NCBI GenBank assembly: GCA_963573385.1
Contig: CAUYLG010005311.1
Coordinates: forward strand, 94,003 to 158,002
DNA length: 64,000 bases
Origin: Cacajao melanocephalus
Taxonomy: Eukaryota > Chordata > Mammalia > Primates > Pitheciidae
Direction: 5' to 3'
Part shown: positions 43,181-59,299 of the stretch, piece after piece
How positions within the stretch are numbered: the first letter of the stretch is position 1
Layout of the letters: the number at the start of each line of letters is the position of its first letter
Notes under the pieces: model-generated
What the model saw: only the letters and a program-made list of their open reading frames with translations
The model's database searches: none
What the model was told of the DNA's origin: nothing
Translations under genes and position numbers: made by a program

Positions 43181-43184
43181 CCTT

Positions 43185-43345
43185 ATCGGGGGAGATGGGA
43201 TTTAAGATGGGCCTCAAATTGGCTGGATTTTATACATATGATGAGAGATGGAAGGGAATTCCAAGTCAAACATAAAAAGTTCAACCAAGAACTGTGACCT
43301 AAGATTGGGCAGGTTGCACAGGGTAAAATGAGTATCGAAGACGTC
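43185..43345 (+). repeat. Ancient repeat fragment
   Basis: 'ggatttaagatgggcctcaa' and 'agatggaagggaattccaag' resemble the middle of the old repeat family seen at 22270 and 27700. Short and diverged. Confidence 0.35.
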
Positions 43346-45091
43346 ACGGGAGGTGGTTCATGCAGAGCATGAGTCCTCATTATTGTTCAGGTTGATGGAA
43401 TATAATAAACTGATGCACACAGTATCACATAAACCATCTATGATGCAAACAATTCTAAAAGAAAATGTTATTAAATAAAATTCCATACAGCATTAAAACT
43501 ACAAACATATTTCTTCAAAAAAACAAATCTGTGCAATTAGACTGATTTTTTTCCTCAGTATTTTCTGTTTGCCACTTTCTCACTGATCATGTAACAGGCT
43601 GAAGCAAATTCCAAAGGTTTGTGGAGAGGAGGTAGAGTATCGAAAGAAAAACATTAGTTGGATAAAAGTTGATTCATTAACTGTATTACTTTCTGAGAAT
43701 TTTAGGAAATTTCCTCTTGTTTTTCTAGTCCAGAAGCTTGGTTGAGAATCACTGATTCAGAGAAACAGGAAAAAATGAAGTTATACAGGTAGAGAGAGGT
43801 CAGCTCACTTGTACTAGTCTGGGTTAAGCCACAAATACTCAGGAGAACATTTACTGTTTCCCCTCTGTGTGAAGTCTCACCAGAATTTAATGTGCCCAAA
43901 CATCCGATTCAGATACGCTGCTTTAAAATATGTATTTCCTCCACTTTTCCCTGAACCACTTTCTTCTTGCCTAGTTGATTGGTGTAACTGTGTAAGCATT
44001 TGGCATTCAAGTTGAATGAGAATGAGACGAAATGGCAGCTCTCCCAGCCCTCTTATTTCACAACATAGAAGTAAAACTGGCATTGCAGAGAATGTCATAA
44101 TTCTTGCGTGTCATTCCTGAGGTGTGTGCAAGTGGTTGGGAGCAGGAATGCCACAGCCTATTCTAAACCACAGATAAGAACGGAGATACTCTATCCTGTT
44201 GTCCAGAGTGACATCTACTGGTATCACCGAGTTCAAGGCATAACTGCAAAATATTTCTCCCTTTACCCTTAAACAAAAGCAGAGGGGGGGAGGGGCAAAG
44301 ATATGTAAAAGATGGAAAGGCCAGTGGATCCTAGAAGCCTGTTTGGTCCCAGAGTCTCCCCAAACGCTAATGTACCAGCTTCTCAGGAAAAAAAGTCTTT
44401 GCTCACTGGAAGAGAAAAAGTTTCAGAATAGGTGAAATAGAAACTGGGATAATGTCACACTTTTTTTTTCCTTTTGAAGAGAGAACACCCTCTCCCGATC
44501 TAAACAGTAGAGTTACCAACTTCTAATCTTCCCAAAAAGAAAGCCAATTTTCCTGTGGAGAGAGACGCAACAATGTTCAATCTGCCAAAACTAAATGAAC
44601 CAATTAAAGTGTACAAGTACCTACCACCTACCTCGCAAGAGGTCTATGCTGACTGCTAAGAGAGCTGTGCCTTTCCTTTAGCATTCAGTCTACTTTAAAA
44701 ACAATAAATGAAGAGAGTATCCAGAGCTGTTTCCACATATTTCCTTTTACAGTAAAATTAAATGTCTATAGTCAAGCAATAATAATCACATACACAGATC
44801 ACATTTTGTAAATGCTGAGGAGGATAGAGGTACTAACTGTGATTTCTGCCTCTTAACAGCTTATGAACTTCATGGGGGTAAATGACACATCCACACACAA
44901 AAGTAACCAACACCAGATAATGAGTGTTCAATATCAAGTGAGACATCACAGTTACTTTTCCTTCTATCTGTTCTTCATTCTGTAGGGTCTTTTCTTTTTT
45001 AATCTCCTACATCCCCCCCCCCAAAAATTTCAAATATGAATGCTTATTGACAAATAATATTTTTACCCTGTCTTTATATACACTTCTTTTT
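43346..45091. other. Unassigned
   Basis: No gene or named repeat. Small homopolymers are G7 near 44284 and C10 at 45014-45023. 44810-44950 weakly resembles the old repeat family. Confidence 0.4.
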
Positions 45092-45159
45092 AATGTCTTT
45101 TGCCCACTTTTTATTGGAGTGGCAAAACCATTTTTTTGTTTTAGAGACCAGCTCTTGCT
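45092..45159 (-). repeat. 68-bp inverted copy of an Alu-L1 junction
   Basis: Complementary to 46026-46093 over all 68 positions except 45138 (G instead of T). The segment contains, in one piece, the Alu 3' end, its poly(A), a 13-nt filler and the first bases of the L1 part. It also shares a 10-nt deletion peculiar to that L1 copy ('caaaagacatt'). It lies 720 bp upstream of the TSD of the composite element and has no TSD that I can see. Confidence 0.95.
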
Positions 45160-45880
45160 TTTACACTCCGCTTTCTTTAAAGACTAATATGCCTTACTGT
45201 CTTCTCTTTGTGTATGTAGCACAAGCCCCTTAACCCACTGCAATACAGCTCTGGCTCCATCATCTCACTGAAACACAAACTCTTGCTGAAGGAGAAAATG
45301 ACTTCCTAGTTGTCAAATCCAAAGGATACAGTTCACCTAAGTTTAATTTAATGTCTCCTTGCTTGTGATTCTCTCTGTCTTGGCTTCCAGTTCACTAGTT
45401 CTGATTTCACTTCCTCATTGCTAAATGCTCCTTTTAACCTCAAGTAGTCCTTCCATAATCATTTCTGTGAAAGACACTAGGAACAGAGAAACGAACAAGT
45501 TGCTTTTCCTACCACTAATTTCTCTTCCTCCAGATCACCTCTTAAACACTCGCGGTCCATGGGTTTTTCTGTCCTCAGACCTCTTCTTATGCGAGAGTAT
45601 CTCTAAAAGGAGCTTATACAATTTCATTGGCTGCAGCCTCTACATGGATTTTTCTTAGACCTGTGTATCCAGGTCTCCTTTCTGCTGCTCTCCAGTCCTT
45701 GGTTTCCAACTACCAACTAAACATCTCTATCCGCATATCCCAAAGGCATATAAATCCCAACCTTAAAAGCTGGATTCATTATCTTCTTTGCTAAAACCTT
45801 CTCTTATACGCATGCTAGAACCTTGTCCTCAACTCTTTTCTCAGTCACATTCAACTGAATAGTGGGTTTCATTAACTCTA
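45160..45880. other. Unassigned
   Basis: C/T-rich non-repeat sequence. The frame at 45425-45658 lacks features. Confidence 0.4.
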
Positions 45881-45895
45881 TTAAAAATTGTTTTG
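45881..45895 (+). repeat. Left TSD of the Alu-L1 composite
   Basis: TTAAAAATTGTTTTG, repeated exactly at 46856-46870. TT/AAAA at its start fits the L1 endonuclease cleavage preference. Confidence 0.93.
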
Positions 45896-46055
45896 GCCAG
45901 GCATGGTGGCTCACACTCGTAATCCTAGTGCTTTGGGTGACTGAGGTGGGAGAATCTCTTGAGCCCAGGAGTTCAAGGCTTCAGGAAGCTATGACTGCTT
46001 GACTACACTCCAGCCTGTATGAGAGAGCAAGAGCTGGTCTCTAAAAAAAAAAAAT
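45896..46055 (+). mobile_element. Alu monomer forming the 5' part of an Alu-L1 chimera
   Basis: It starts at the Alu 5' end ('gccaggcatggtggctcaca'). It passes through 'gagcccaggagttcaaggct' directly into the right-arm end ('ctatgactgcttgactacac', 'ctccagcctg') and closes with 12 A at 46043-46054. About 155 bp long, so it is a FRAM-like monomer or an Alu recombined between its arms. No TSD separates it from the L1 that follows. Confidence 0.88.
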
Positions 46056-46855
46056 GGTTTTGCCACTCCAATAAAAAGTGGGCAAAAGACATTTCTCAAA
46101 AGAAGACACCCAAGTGCTGACAAACGTAAAAGAATGCTCAACATCACTAATTATCAGAGAAATGCAAATTAAAACCACTATGAGATATCATCTTACATCA
46201 GTCACAATCGCTAGAAAAGTCAAAAAACAACAGGTGTTGGTGTGGATGCAGAGAAAAGGGAATGCTTATACACTGTTGTGGGAATGTAAATTAGAACAAC
46301 CTTTACGGAAAACGGTATGGAGATTTCTCAAAGGACTAAAAATAGGGCTACCCTTCGACTCAGAAATCCCACTACTGGGTATCTACCCAAAGGAAAAGAA
46401 ATCATGACATAAAAAAGAAACCGCAGTTGTAGGCTTATAGCAGTACTATTCATAATGAAGTAAACGAGCTATCCATGAACAATTGATTGGATAAAGAAAA
46501 TGTGACATATATATACCATGGAATACCATGCAGCCATAAAAAAGAATGAAATCACGTCCTTTGCAGCAACATGAAGGCCAAAATTCTAAGTGAAATAATT
46601 CAGAAACAGAAAATTAAATGCTGCATGTTCTCACTTATAACTGGAAGCTAAACAATGGATACACACAGACACAAAGATAGGAATAATAAACACTGCAGAC
46701 TCCAAAAGGGGGACAAGATAGGAAAGGGGTGAGCGTTAACAAATGACCTATTGGGTACGATGTTCACTATTTTGGTGATAGGTACACTAGAATCCCCACC
46801 ATTACAAAATATATCCAAGTCACAAACCAGCACAAACGTAAAATAAAATAAAATT
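46056..46855 (+). mobile_element. 5'-truncated L1 forming the 3' part of the chimera
   Basis: After 'tggttttgccact' the sequence joins L1 ORF2 at 'ccaataaaaagtgggcaaaa' and continues to the 3' UTR ('gacctattgggtacgatgtt') and an A-rich tail ('aaataaaataaaa'). The ORF2 remnant (109-aa frame 46078-46407) is a decayed C-terminal piece with no expected product. The right TSD copy is at 46856-46870. The subfamily looks L1PB/L1PA-old. Confidence 0.92.
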
Positions 46856-46870
46856 TTAAAAATTGTTTTG
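46856..46870 (+). repeat. Right TSD of the Alu-L1 composite
   Basis: Identical to 45881-45895 over 15 bases. Confidence 0.93.
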
Positions 46871-47959
46871 ATGTTAAATTTCTACTATTAAACAAAATTT
46901 AAATTGGTCTTCATCCGTTCTCTCTCTCTCCAGTCTCTCTCCTTGTACTCTTCTTCAAAACTTCCACCAAAGATTTTTTTTTTTTCTAAAATGCAACTCT
47001 GATCATGGTACTCTTTTACCAAAATTACCTTAATGATTTTCCAGAGCATAAAATGAATATTAAATTCCTTGGTAAATTGTTCTATGTGCTTCATGATCCC
47101 CCGTCGTCTACAATGTACCTATCCAGAATCATCTTTCATTTCTCCCTCGACACCCTGCAAACTGCAGGCATGCTGAACTGTTTAGTGTTCCCCAAACATG
47201 AGTGGTTATCCACACAGGGATGCCTCTGAATAGGGCACTCCTGCACAGCTCTTTTCAGAGAAGAAAGTCACTACGGCTATTTGAACAACTCCAAAATTAA
47301 GTCCAGGAGCCTAGGCTTGAATAAAGCACTAGAGAGGAAGAAACTGAAGGTGCAAAAGGCCACTCCGTTTATTTCTCCACGATGTTTTCCACAGGAAGAA
47401 AACCCTTGAGAAGTCAGGGTCACAGCCAGCCAGTTCCATGCATTAAACTAGAATAATGAAAGTGAGAAAATGTGCCATAGAAAAAAAGTCAGCCAATATT
47501 CTTTGTGTTTGCCATGTTGAGCTACTCTTTGAAGCAGGCAGAGAATCAAATCTGGTTCTTAAAGGGCTCATGGCCGTCTGAAAACATACTTCAAATCACA
47601 TTCAATAATCGACAAAAAGAAAGCCTTTCTTAGTTGCTGCTGTGTTTTCAAAACTCTATTTAAATTAGTTTAATAAATATACTTCAGGAGGAGGTTAACC
47701 ATATGAAGCAATTTCTCTCTTTTGCTAAGAAACAAGACAAAAAAATATATAAATTGCAGGCCAAACAAAAGGTTACACAAAAAAACCCCACAATCCACAT
47801 GTCAAGTAAACCAATATCTAATATATGGCATGATTTTGAATAATTGGTGGCATGCATTGAAGAAAAACTATTTGTATTTGATTCCTATGACATTCTCCCT
47901 TCAGCAGCACAAGTTTAAGGATACACGTTTATTCACGGTACTGAGCTCTCCAAGAAATA
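46871..47959. other. Unassigned
   Basis: (TC)n at 46919-46930 and T11 at 46975-46985. Nothing else recognised. Confidence 0.4.
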
Positions 47960-48142
47960 ATATTACTGAGCACTTACTAAGTGCCATGCATTACTCTGAA
48001 GACATTACAAGTATTCACATATTTAATGCTCGTAACGACACTATCGGGTAGATATTATTTTATGGCCATTTTACATATAGAGAAATAGAGGCACAGAGAA
48101 GTTAAGTCATTTATCTAAAATTACAAAAGCCCAGCCAGAAAG
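47960..48142 (-). repeat. MIR SINE, minus strand
   Basis: 'actgagcacttactaagtgc', 'tatttaatgctcgtaacgac', 'gccattttacatatagagaa' and 'gcacagagaagttaagtcat' are the complement of MIR. It is cut by the L1 that starts next. Confidence 0.85.
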
Positions 48143-49412
48143 TAGTGATCTTTGACAAACCTGACAAAAACAAGCAATGGGGAATGGACTCTTTATTCAA
48201 TAAATGGCCCTGGGATAACTGTCTAGCCATATGCAGAAAATTGAAACTGGGCCCCTTCCTTACACCATATACAAAAATTAACTCAAGATGGGTTAAAGTC
48301 TTAAATGTAAAACCCAAAACTGTAAAAACCCTGGAAGACAACCTAGACAATAACATCCAGGACGTGGGCACAGGCAAAGATTTCATGGCAAAGATGCCAA
48401 AAGCAATTGCAATAAAAACAAAAATTGACAAATGGTATCAAATTAAACTAAAGAGCTTCTGCACAGAAAAAAAGAAACTATCAATAGAGTAAACAGAAAA
48501 CTTTAAAAATTTTTCCAAACTATGCATCTGACAAAGGTCTAATATCCAGCATCCATAAGGAACTTAATTCACAAGAAAAAAACTAGCCTATTAAAAAGTG
48601 GGCAAAGGACATGAACAGACACTTTCCAAAAAAAGACATGCATTCGGCCAAAAATCGTATGAAAAAAAGCTCATTATCACCCATCATTAGAGGAATGCAA
48701 ATCAAAACCACGATGAGATACCATCTCATACCAGTTCAAATGGCAATTATTAAAAAGTCAAAAAATAACAAAAAAAAATGCTATACACTGTTCGTAAGAG
48801 TGTAAATTAGTTCAACCATTGTGGAAGACAGTGTAGTGATTCCTCAAAGAACTAAAGAAAGAAATACCACTTGACCAAGAAATCCCATTACTGGGTATAT
48901 ACCCAAGGGAATATAAATTGTTCTATTATAAAGAAAAATGCACATGTATGTTCAATGCAGCAGTATTCACAATAATAAAGACATGGAATCAAACTACATG
49001 CCAATCAATGGCAGACTGGATAAAGAAAATGTGGTACATATACACCATGGAATACTATGCATCCATAAAAAGGAACAAGATCATGCCCTTTGCGGGGATA
49101 TGGATGGAGCTGGAAGCCATTATCGTCAGCAAACTAACACAGCAACAGAAAACCAAACAGCACATGTTCTCACTTACAAGTAGAAGCTAAATGATGTGAA
49201 CACATGGACACATAGATGGGAACAACACACACTGGAGCTTATTGGAGGGTGGAGAATGAATGGAGGGAGAGGATCAGGAAAAATAACTAACGGGTACTAA
49301 GCTTAATACCTGGGTGATGAAATAATATGTACAACAAACCTCCATGACACACATTTACCTATGTAACAACCTGCACATTACCCTTGAACTTAAAAGATTT
49401 TTAAAAACATAA
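48143..49412 (+). mobile_element. 5'-truncated primate L1, plus strand
   Basis: It begins in ORF2 at 'tagtgatctttgacaaacct' and runs through the ORF2 C-terminal region (cysteine-rich part) to a 3' UTR with 'acaacctgcacattaccctt' and an A-rich end. The frames at 48145-48492, 48611-48805 and 48918-49190 are pieces of ORF2 separated by frameshifts and stops, so no functional protein. The 3' UTR is of an old L1PA/L1PB kind. No clear TSD. Confidence 0.93.
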
Positions 49413-50454
49413 AAAACCAGATGCTTAAGTATATTAATGAGTACCTAAAACTAAAATTGTTGAAAGCAGTTATGCATGGAGAGTAGAACTTCAAATGAGA
49501 AACGAAAGGTAAAGGATGATTTTAATTTTTCCGTATGTTCTTTCCGAGTTATTTTCTTTGTTGTTTGCATTTTCCCTTTAAGGTTCAAAGCAATTTAAAT
49601 GACTCTGAAATGATAAACTATTAAATTATAAAGCAAGTTATAAAATAATATGCATACTTATATATGTATATACGTATGTGTAGATATATATGTGTGATCC
49701 CACACACATGCACAAACAAAACAGAGAGGAAAAAACAGATATAGAAAGATAGATATATTGAAAGAGAGATGTTAATATTCACAATGATTACTGCTAGAGA
49801 GTGACATTCTTCTTCTTTGGGCTTTTATATTTCTTATAATAAGTATGTATACTATTTTATAATTAGAAATATATAAGTATATTTAAACAGCATCGTTGTG
49901 TTGATTCATTGTTGGGAGGGTAGAAATGGAAAGGAATTATTTACCTAATTAAAGGGAATTTTTTTCTGCTAAAAAAATAAAGTTGTTTTTTAAACATTTT
50001 ATGTAACCTTTTAAAAGCTCCAATTCTGCAGAAATCTAGACCTTTCTTTGACAAGCTCATCAGTGCCAAGACCTGTTAAAGAAAACTGTACTTTTCTGAC
50101 AATTCTACTGCTACGTAATATTCAAATACTATTCAGCCCTGTGCGACTCAGATCCTACGGAAAAAAACTACTTTTAACGTTTGACCCTCTTATTAAAATA
50201 TAAGGCTTACCTGGCTTACATGCAGATTTTCAACACTGCAAACAAAAAGCTTTTTCCAAGGTGGTCATGCTCTTAGTCACATGACCTATCGGACCTATGT
50301 GACAACTATCTATCATGAACCTTGACAATTAAATAACTTAAACAACAGACAGTTAAGAAAATCCACATCAACTGACACAATGGAACGTTTCCAGGGAAAT
50401 AGAATGGATTTTATAGCAGCCAAAGAGCTCAATAAATCATTCAGCACCATCCTT
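49413..50454. other. Unassigned, with TA-rich microsatellite
   Basis: Positions 49650-49700 are an imperfect (TATA/TGTA)n tract. Nothing else recognised. Confidence 0.45.
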
Positions 50455-50600
50455 CACCTTCAGGCAGATAAAATGCCATTATTACAATATTACAGATAAA
50501 TCAACCGAGACCCAGTGAGGGTTAGTGCTTTCCCCCAGGTCACAGAGATAATGTATGAGAAAAGAGGAATTAAAACTCAAGCTACCTGCATTCCCCCTGA
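50455..50600 (-). repeat. MIR SINE, minus strand
   Basis: 'attacagataaatcaaccga', 'gacccagtgagggttagtgc', 'cccccaggtcacagagataa' and 'ggaattaaaactcaagctac' are the complement of MIR. Confidence 0.72.
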
Positions 50601-50969
50601 AAGAGCTTCTCCTGACACAATACATGGTGTCACTGGGTAATGGTGAGAGAGACATGCCCATGTCACTAACTCAGAGATGATCTTCTCATTGACTGCTGTC
50701 CAGGAGAGTATTAACAACAGAGCCTATGCACAATTCATCTCTCACCTGGATTTCTTGAAGCTTCCTCCTGAGACTTCAGATAGTCCCAGTGCTAGTCATT
50801 GCCTCTCCAGATGTTTTTTATTTCCCTCAGTGGCTTTCTACACTCACATTCACACTTCCTTTCTATTTATAGACCAGTGGCACTGTCTTCCCTGCTGCTT
50901 CTAAACCTTTCACCAGAAAAGCCTGCATTCTCGTTACCCTCTCAGAATGTCTGCTTGTTCACATAGGTG
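50601..50969. other. Unassigned, perhaps L2-related
   Basis: C/T-rich sequence upstream of the L2-like 3' end. Homology is too weak to call. The 75-aa frames at 50677 and 50947 have no domains. Confidence 0.35.
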
Positions 50970-51256
50970 TATCATGCGACCCTCTAACATTTTCTCCTGT
51001 GTCCTCAATTGTAAAACCTTATCATTCTCTTTGTTTGTGAATCTCAAGAGATTCTATAACTTCTTACACAGAACTCCAAAGCAGACAGCTAGTCACCCTT
51101 TCCTTACTCTGTCAACTCTTTTCTGTTTCCTTCATCCTTCGGTCCCATGTAAATACTTGCATCCAACAGTATAATACTTGAGGGCAGTATGAAACGTGAG
51201 ACCTATGTACAAAAATACCAGTTCCCTTTACTCATTTAATAAATAAATGTCTTTTA
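50970..51256 (+). repeat. L2-like 3' end
   Basis: 'aatacttgagggcagtatga' and 'actcatttaataaataaatg' resemble the L2 3' terminal wording ('ccttgagggcaggga ... caataaatatttg'). Diverged. Confidence 0.45.
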
Positions 51257-51560
51257 AATGACCACTGTAAGTCAGACCCTGGTAGAGATGTTCAGCGTTT
51301 AAGAATGAATAAGGTCAGAGACACCATCCCTAACCTTAAGCATCTCAGAGTCTTGGGTGGAGAGAATGGGAGTGCTAAGCTGTAAGACACATGTGCAATC
51401 AGTCATACTACCATGCTCTCTTACACTGTAGTACTGTAATCAATATATGTGAAAAGTGCCAAGGCAAAAGAGAAGAAAGCAATATTAATTCCATATGACA
51501 TCTGAGCCAGGTTTAGAAAGGTTACTACAAAATCATCTGGAAGCAGAGCAAGAACCTTCT
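51257..51560 (+). repeat. Ancient repeat fragment
   Basis: 'ccactgtaagtcagaccctg', 'agaatgaataaggtcagaga' and 'caccatccctaaccttaagc' resemble the start of the old repeat family at 27700. Confidence 0.35.
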
Positions 51561-54500
51561 AAAGAGAAGGAACATAAGTTTGGGATAAAAGAAGGACCAG
51601 TGAGAGGAAGTGTTATTATTAATATTTAGTTCAATTTGCCAAGGTAGCATATGACATCATTGTCTAGATGGCAGTAAAGAAAGACTGCTGTCTGCAATGG
51701 AGACATAGCCCGAAGTTAAACCTGAGTAAACTTGGCTCCCTCTGTGAACTGTCACCCTTGAATAAACCAATACTGCCTGGCTCCTGTGGCATCTTTTCTG
51801 GACACACAATTTTATTTTAAAGGACATTTGGAAGCTAATCATGAAGCAGCAGAAACAAAAGCTGTCGATATTCCCCTTCTGGAGAAAAACGCCCCTTTAG
51901 AGGATATGTTGAGGCTAAGAAAACAAATAAAAGTTGTTCTGAAAGGAGAGGCAATTAAATTTTTGCCAAACATGACAGGCAGCTGAGAACTGAAGCAGAC
52001 ACAGTAATGTCTATCTTTGGCACGCCAGACAGGCAGAAGAAGAGTGTGTGTCTTTGACGGCAGACTTTATTTTAAAGGTACTAACTGACATTTTGAAAGG
52101 ACCTGAAAACACGGAGACGAGAGAGCTCTTCAGGGCCCTGCTGTCTGGGCTGCAGAAGCTCCCAAGTGCCCCCGGGGTTTTCATTTTCCCAGACTAAGGC
52201 TAGCACAAGATAAGGTGCAGAAAAGAAAAGGAGAAAAATAAAACAAGTCTCCATCTTCAAGCAGCCACACGAATTCATATGATGCATTTAAGTCGAAAGT
52301 CTAAAGAGAAAGACAGTTCCTGGCTCCTGAAAGAATCTTGCAGACAAGACGCTCACTAGTTACAGAAGGGCAGAGTTATGTCCATCATCTGACCAGTCAA
52401 CAAAGTGCATATATGTTTTTATAAGGAAGCCTGTGACAATAGCAAAACAGGAACAAAAGTTCATTTTTAAGGCAACTGGTTACTTGCGCATTGGAGAAAG
52501 CCCTCTTGTGGCTTTCCCACTCTTACATCTGAGCAGATGCTGGCAGTCAGGGACCCAGTGTACTGAGGCATCTCAATCTACAGCTCATTTCCCTTAACTC
52601 TCTCATTGCTTCCCTATCAGTCCTGCTCACTGAAGGCTCAACCTATGTTTATTATCTCTTGATCCCCCTAAAGCATTTTATCCTGCCAAGGATACTTAGA
52701 TTTATTTGAATAGTTCGTATGTCTTCATTGCGCTGTGTACTTCTCATAACCCAAATTTCTCCTTCTATCCCAGCATCAGTAGTTATTTCCCTAAAGCTTT
52801 AAAGTGCAGGGAATAATAGTCTCCTCCACATTTAGGACTCATATCATTGAGAAAGGGGAATAAAGGAAAGAAACAAGAAAGGTTGGATGACCAATAAGAG
52901 TCTCATTCAGAGGAAAAATCTAGTTCCAGTTCTACACTGACCAACACTCACTTAAGCTAAATGTAAGTAAATACAAAAGAGAAAGAGGAGATGAAACATA
53001 CAGGAAAATATACTGGGTACGCACTCCATCCTTTTTGGCTTCTCACATTAGGACACCCTACAAAATCTCAACAACCTACCTTTCCCAACTCACCTTGATA
53101 GCAATTCACTGTGTTCGCCAGCCAATGCTATCATTCAGGAATATTTATCAAGTCCCCAATCTAGGCGAGATCTTATGTTAGAGGATACAGAAATGAAGAT
53201 ACTGGGCTGGCTTAGCAAAAACAACACGGGAAGTAACAGAATGGGGGTAGCAGAAGAGGTTTTGGTAGGGAGTTCAGTTACGTAAGACATGCAGCAGAGC
53301 AAATTGATTGAAACAGGTAAGCTGTGAGGTTTCAGAGGTCAGTCAGGGAATCAGAAATAACTGTCCTTGCAAGGAGAAGACACTGCCATGTGTGCAAATC
53401 CCAGGACAAAGGTTATTGCTTCTCTAAGCCATTTTAGACTTCTTGCTATCTATAAAGACCCAGGACCTGGGGAAATAAATATATCCAGAAAGCAGTTCAA
53501 GGCTTCCAGGTAAAGCCTGCTGCTGAGAGAATCAAGGAACAAACACAAAATTACTCCAGAAACTTAAAAGCGTGTGTTGTTATTTAAATGGCTAAAACAG
53601 AAGTATACTTGGCTCTATACCAAAATAGCTCATGTTAGCCCTGGCAACATTTCAAAAGGAGAGTAAAGGCAAGAAAAGGAAGGAAAAATAGAAAAGTGAG
53701 ATTTTTATTTATTAAATGACTAATGTATACACAAAAGCTCAAGGAAAAACAAAAGTTTTGCAAAGAGTACCAAAAAAGCCTTCTCAGTTGTTTTCAGAAA
53801 TGCAATTTAACCATGAGAAAAATCTCCCTAATTTTCTGAGATGATTAAAGACAAGGCCTGTTTCTTAATGGCCTGGATGCTAAACACATTAGCAAATGGA
53901 TGCTGTTTCAAGATTGAGATGCCGGCCAGATATTATCTTTTGTATTTCTACTTTGTTTTTAAAAAAAATAGAATGACTCAGGAAAATAAGGAGCTGTTAG
54001 GAATTAGAGTGGAAAAGAAATTATAGCTGAGAGAAAAAAACAAATCCTTTTTTTTTTTTAATGAGAGATAAGAAATAATAGTTAAAAACCTAAATACCTG
54101 AAGATGGTTCTCCAAAACTAAACTGAAATAAAATTAAAACAGATTTTCCACTTATTATTGGGGGATTGCTGCAAGAAGCTGATAGGAAATACTCTTTCCA
54201 TTATTTTGCAAAGCATAGAGAGTAGTTTTCCAGACAATTTCAGCACTTTACAAAATGCCCAGAAGCCACAGATCTCTGCAGAAGAGGTCACACACTCATA
54301 GGTTCAAGATAGAAAGCAGAAAGATTCAAGTCAATAGGAACATCAAATTAGTTTGCTGGTTATTGAGTGGAGAGGGCACTATTATGCCCCACTCTTCGAA
54401 CTACTGCCTCAGCCACTCAGAGCAAGTCTGACACTAATCTAGAGGAAATATCAATTCAGAGAAAAAAAAAAAAAGAAAGAAAAAGAAAAAAATTCATAAT

Positions 54501-54923
54501 GATCCAGATTGGCCATCTGTGTGTTTTAATTTTCCGAAGCTTAAAAACAAGTAATTGAAAGAAGTGCCTGATATTTTTTCAACATAAGCTGAACTTTCAT
54601 ATGCTGGAATGATTATTTAGCTTTTTAGATGTTTGTGAATTTTTTTTTAACTTAGCTACTGATGGGCCAAAAAGTATTCATGTTAGAAGTATGTATGAAG
54701 CGATCCCTATTTATAAAATAAGATGGCACACAGAGAAGGGAGTCTACCAAATGACTTCCAGTTCTGAATTATAATAGTTTAATAGCACTCATAACTCTTA
54801 CTTAAAATGATCAAGCTTGAGAAAATAATATAAATATTAAACATTCAGCATTTATCAAAGGCAAATATTAGGTCCTCAAATGATTGTTAAAGAATGCTTT
54901 CTTGCAGTAACTATACACAACAG

Positions 54924-54924
<1 letters not shown>
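51561..54924. other. Unassigned, about 3.4 kb
   Basis: No young repeat. 53125-53190 weakly resembles the old repeat family again. Low-complexity A/G lies at 54462-54492. The frames at 51786-51986 and 52081-52287 have no recognisable domain. Confidence 0.4.
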
Positions 54925-54964
<40 letters not shown>

Positions 54965-54980
54965 TATATATACACACACA
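54925..54980 (+). repeat. (TA)n/(CA)n microsatellite
   Basis: About 16 uninterrupted TA units (54926-54956), then CACA, more TA and a short (CA)n. Confidence 0.95.
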
Positions 54981-55219
54981 AATACATGTAAATAATCAGA
55001 TTTTGTGTGTACTTTTAAAATTCTATCATTTCTCTGTGTTTATTAGCTAACATTTATATGTAGAGAAAAACTTTCCCTCATGAATTGGGCTATTTGGTTT
55101 GCCAGAACTATTTTTCCTACTAATAAGCCGATATGTATATGTATATATGTATAATTCTTTCTCTTCAATTGCCAATTTTTAGGATAAGTTGACTTAATAG
55201 TCATTTTCAATTGTGGGAA
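54981..55219. other. Unassigned AT-rich spacer
   Basis: Includes a short 'tatgtatatgtatatatgta' tract at 55133-55153. Confidence 0.4.
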
Positions 55220-55429
55220 ATAATTTTTATTTTAAGCTCTGTGGTACATGTGCAGAACATGCAGGTTTGTTACACAGATATATATGCACCACGGCGGTTT
55301 GCTGCACCTATCAACCTAAGTTTTAAGCCCCACGTGGATTAGCTATTTGTCCTGATGCTCTCCTTCCCCTCACCTCCCAACAGGCCCCCGTGTCTGTTGT
55401 TCCCCTCCCTGTGTCCATCTATCCTCATT

Positions 55430-59257
<3,828 letters not shown>

Positions 59258-59299
59258 GATGCTAGCTGGTTGATGCAGTTTCCTCATAGTGTCATTGGT

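Noticed and set aside
42789..43205. 138-aa plus-strand frame with a hydrophobic C-terminus
   Set aside because: Overlies L2-like sequence. A minus-strand frame overlaps it, and there is no recognisable family or exon signal set, so it is not called a gene.
48145..49190. Three ORF2-like frames in a row as a possible functional ORF2 piece
   Set aside because: They are separated by frameshifts and stops in a 5'-truncated L1 that lacks endonuclease and RT domains.
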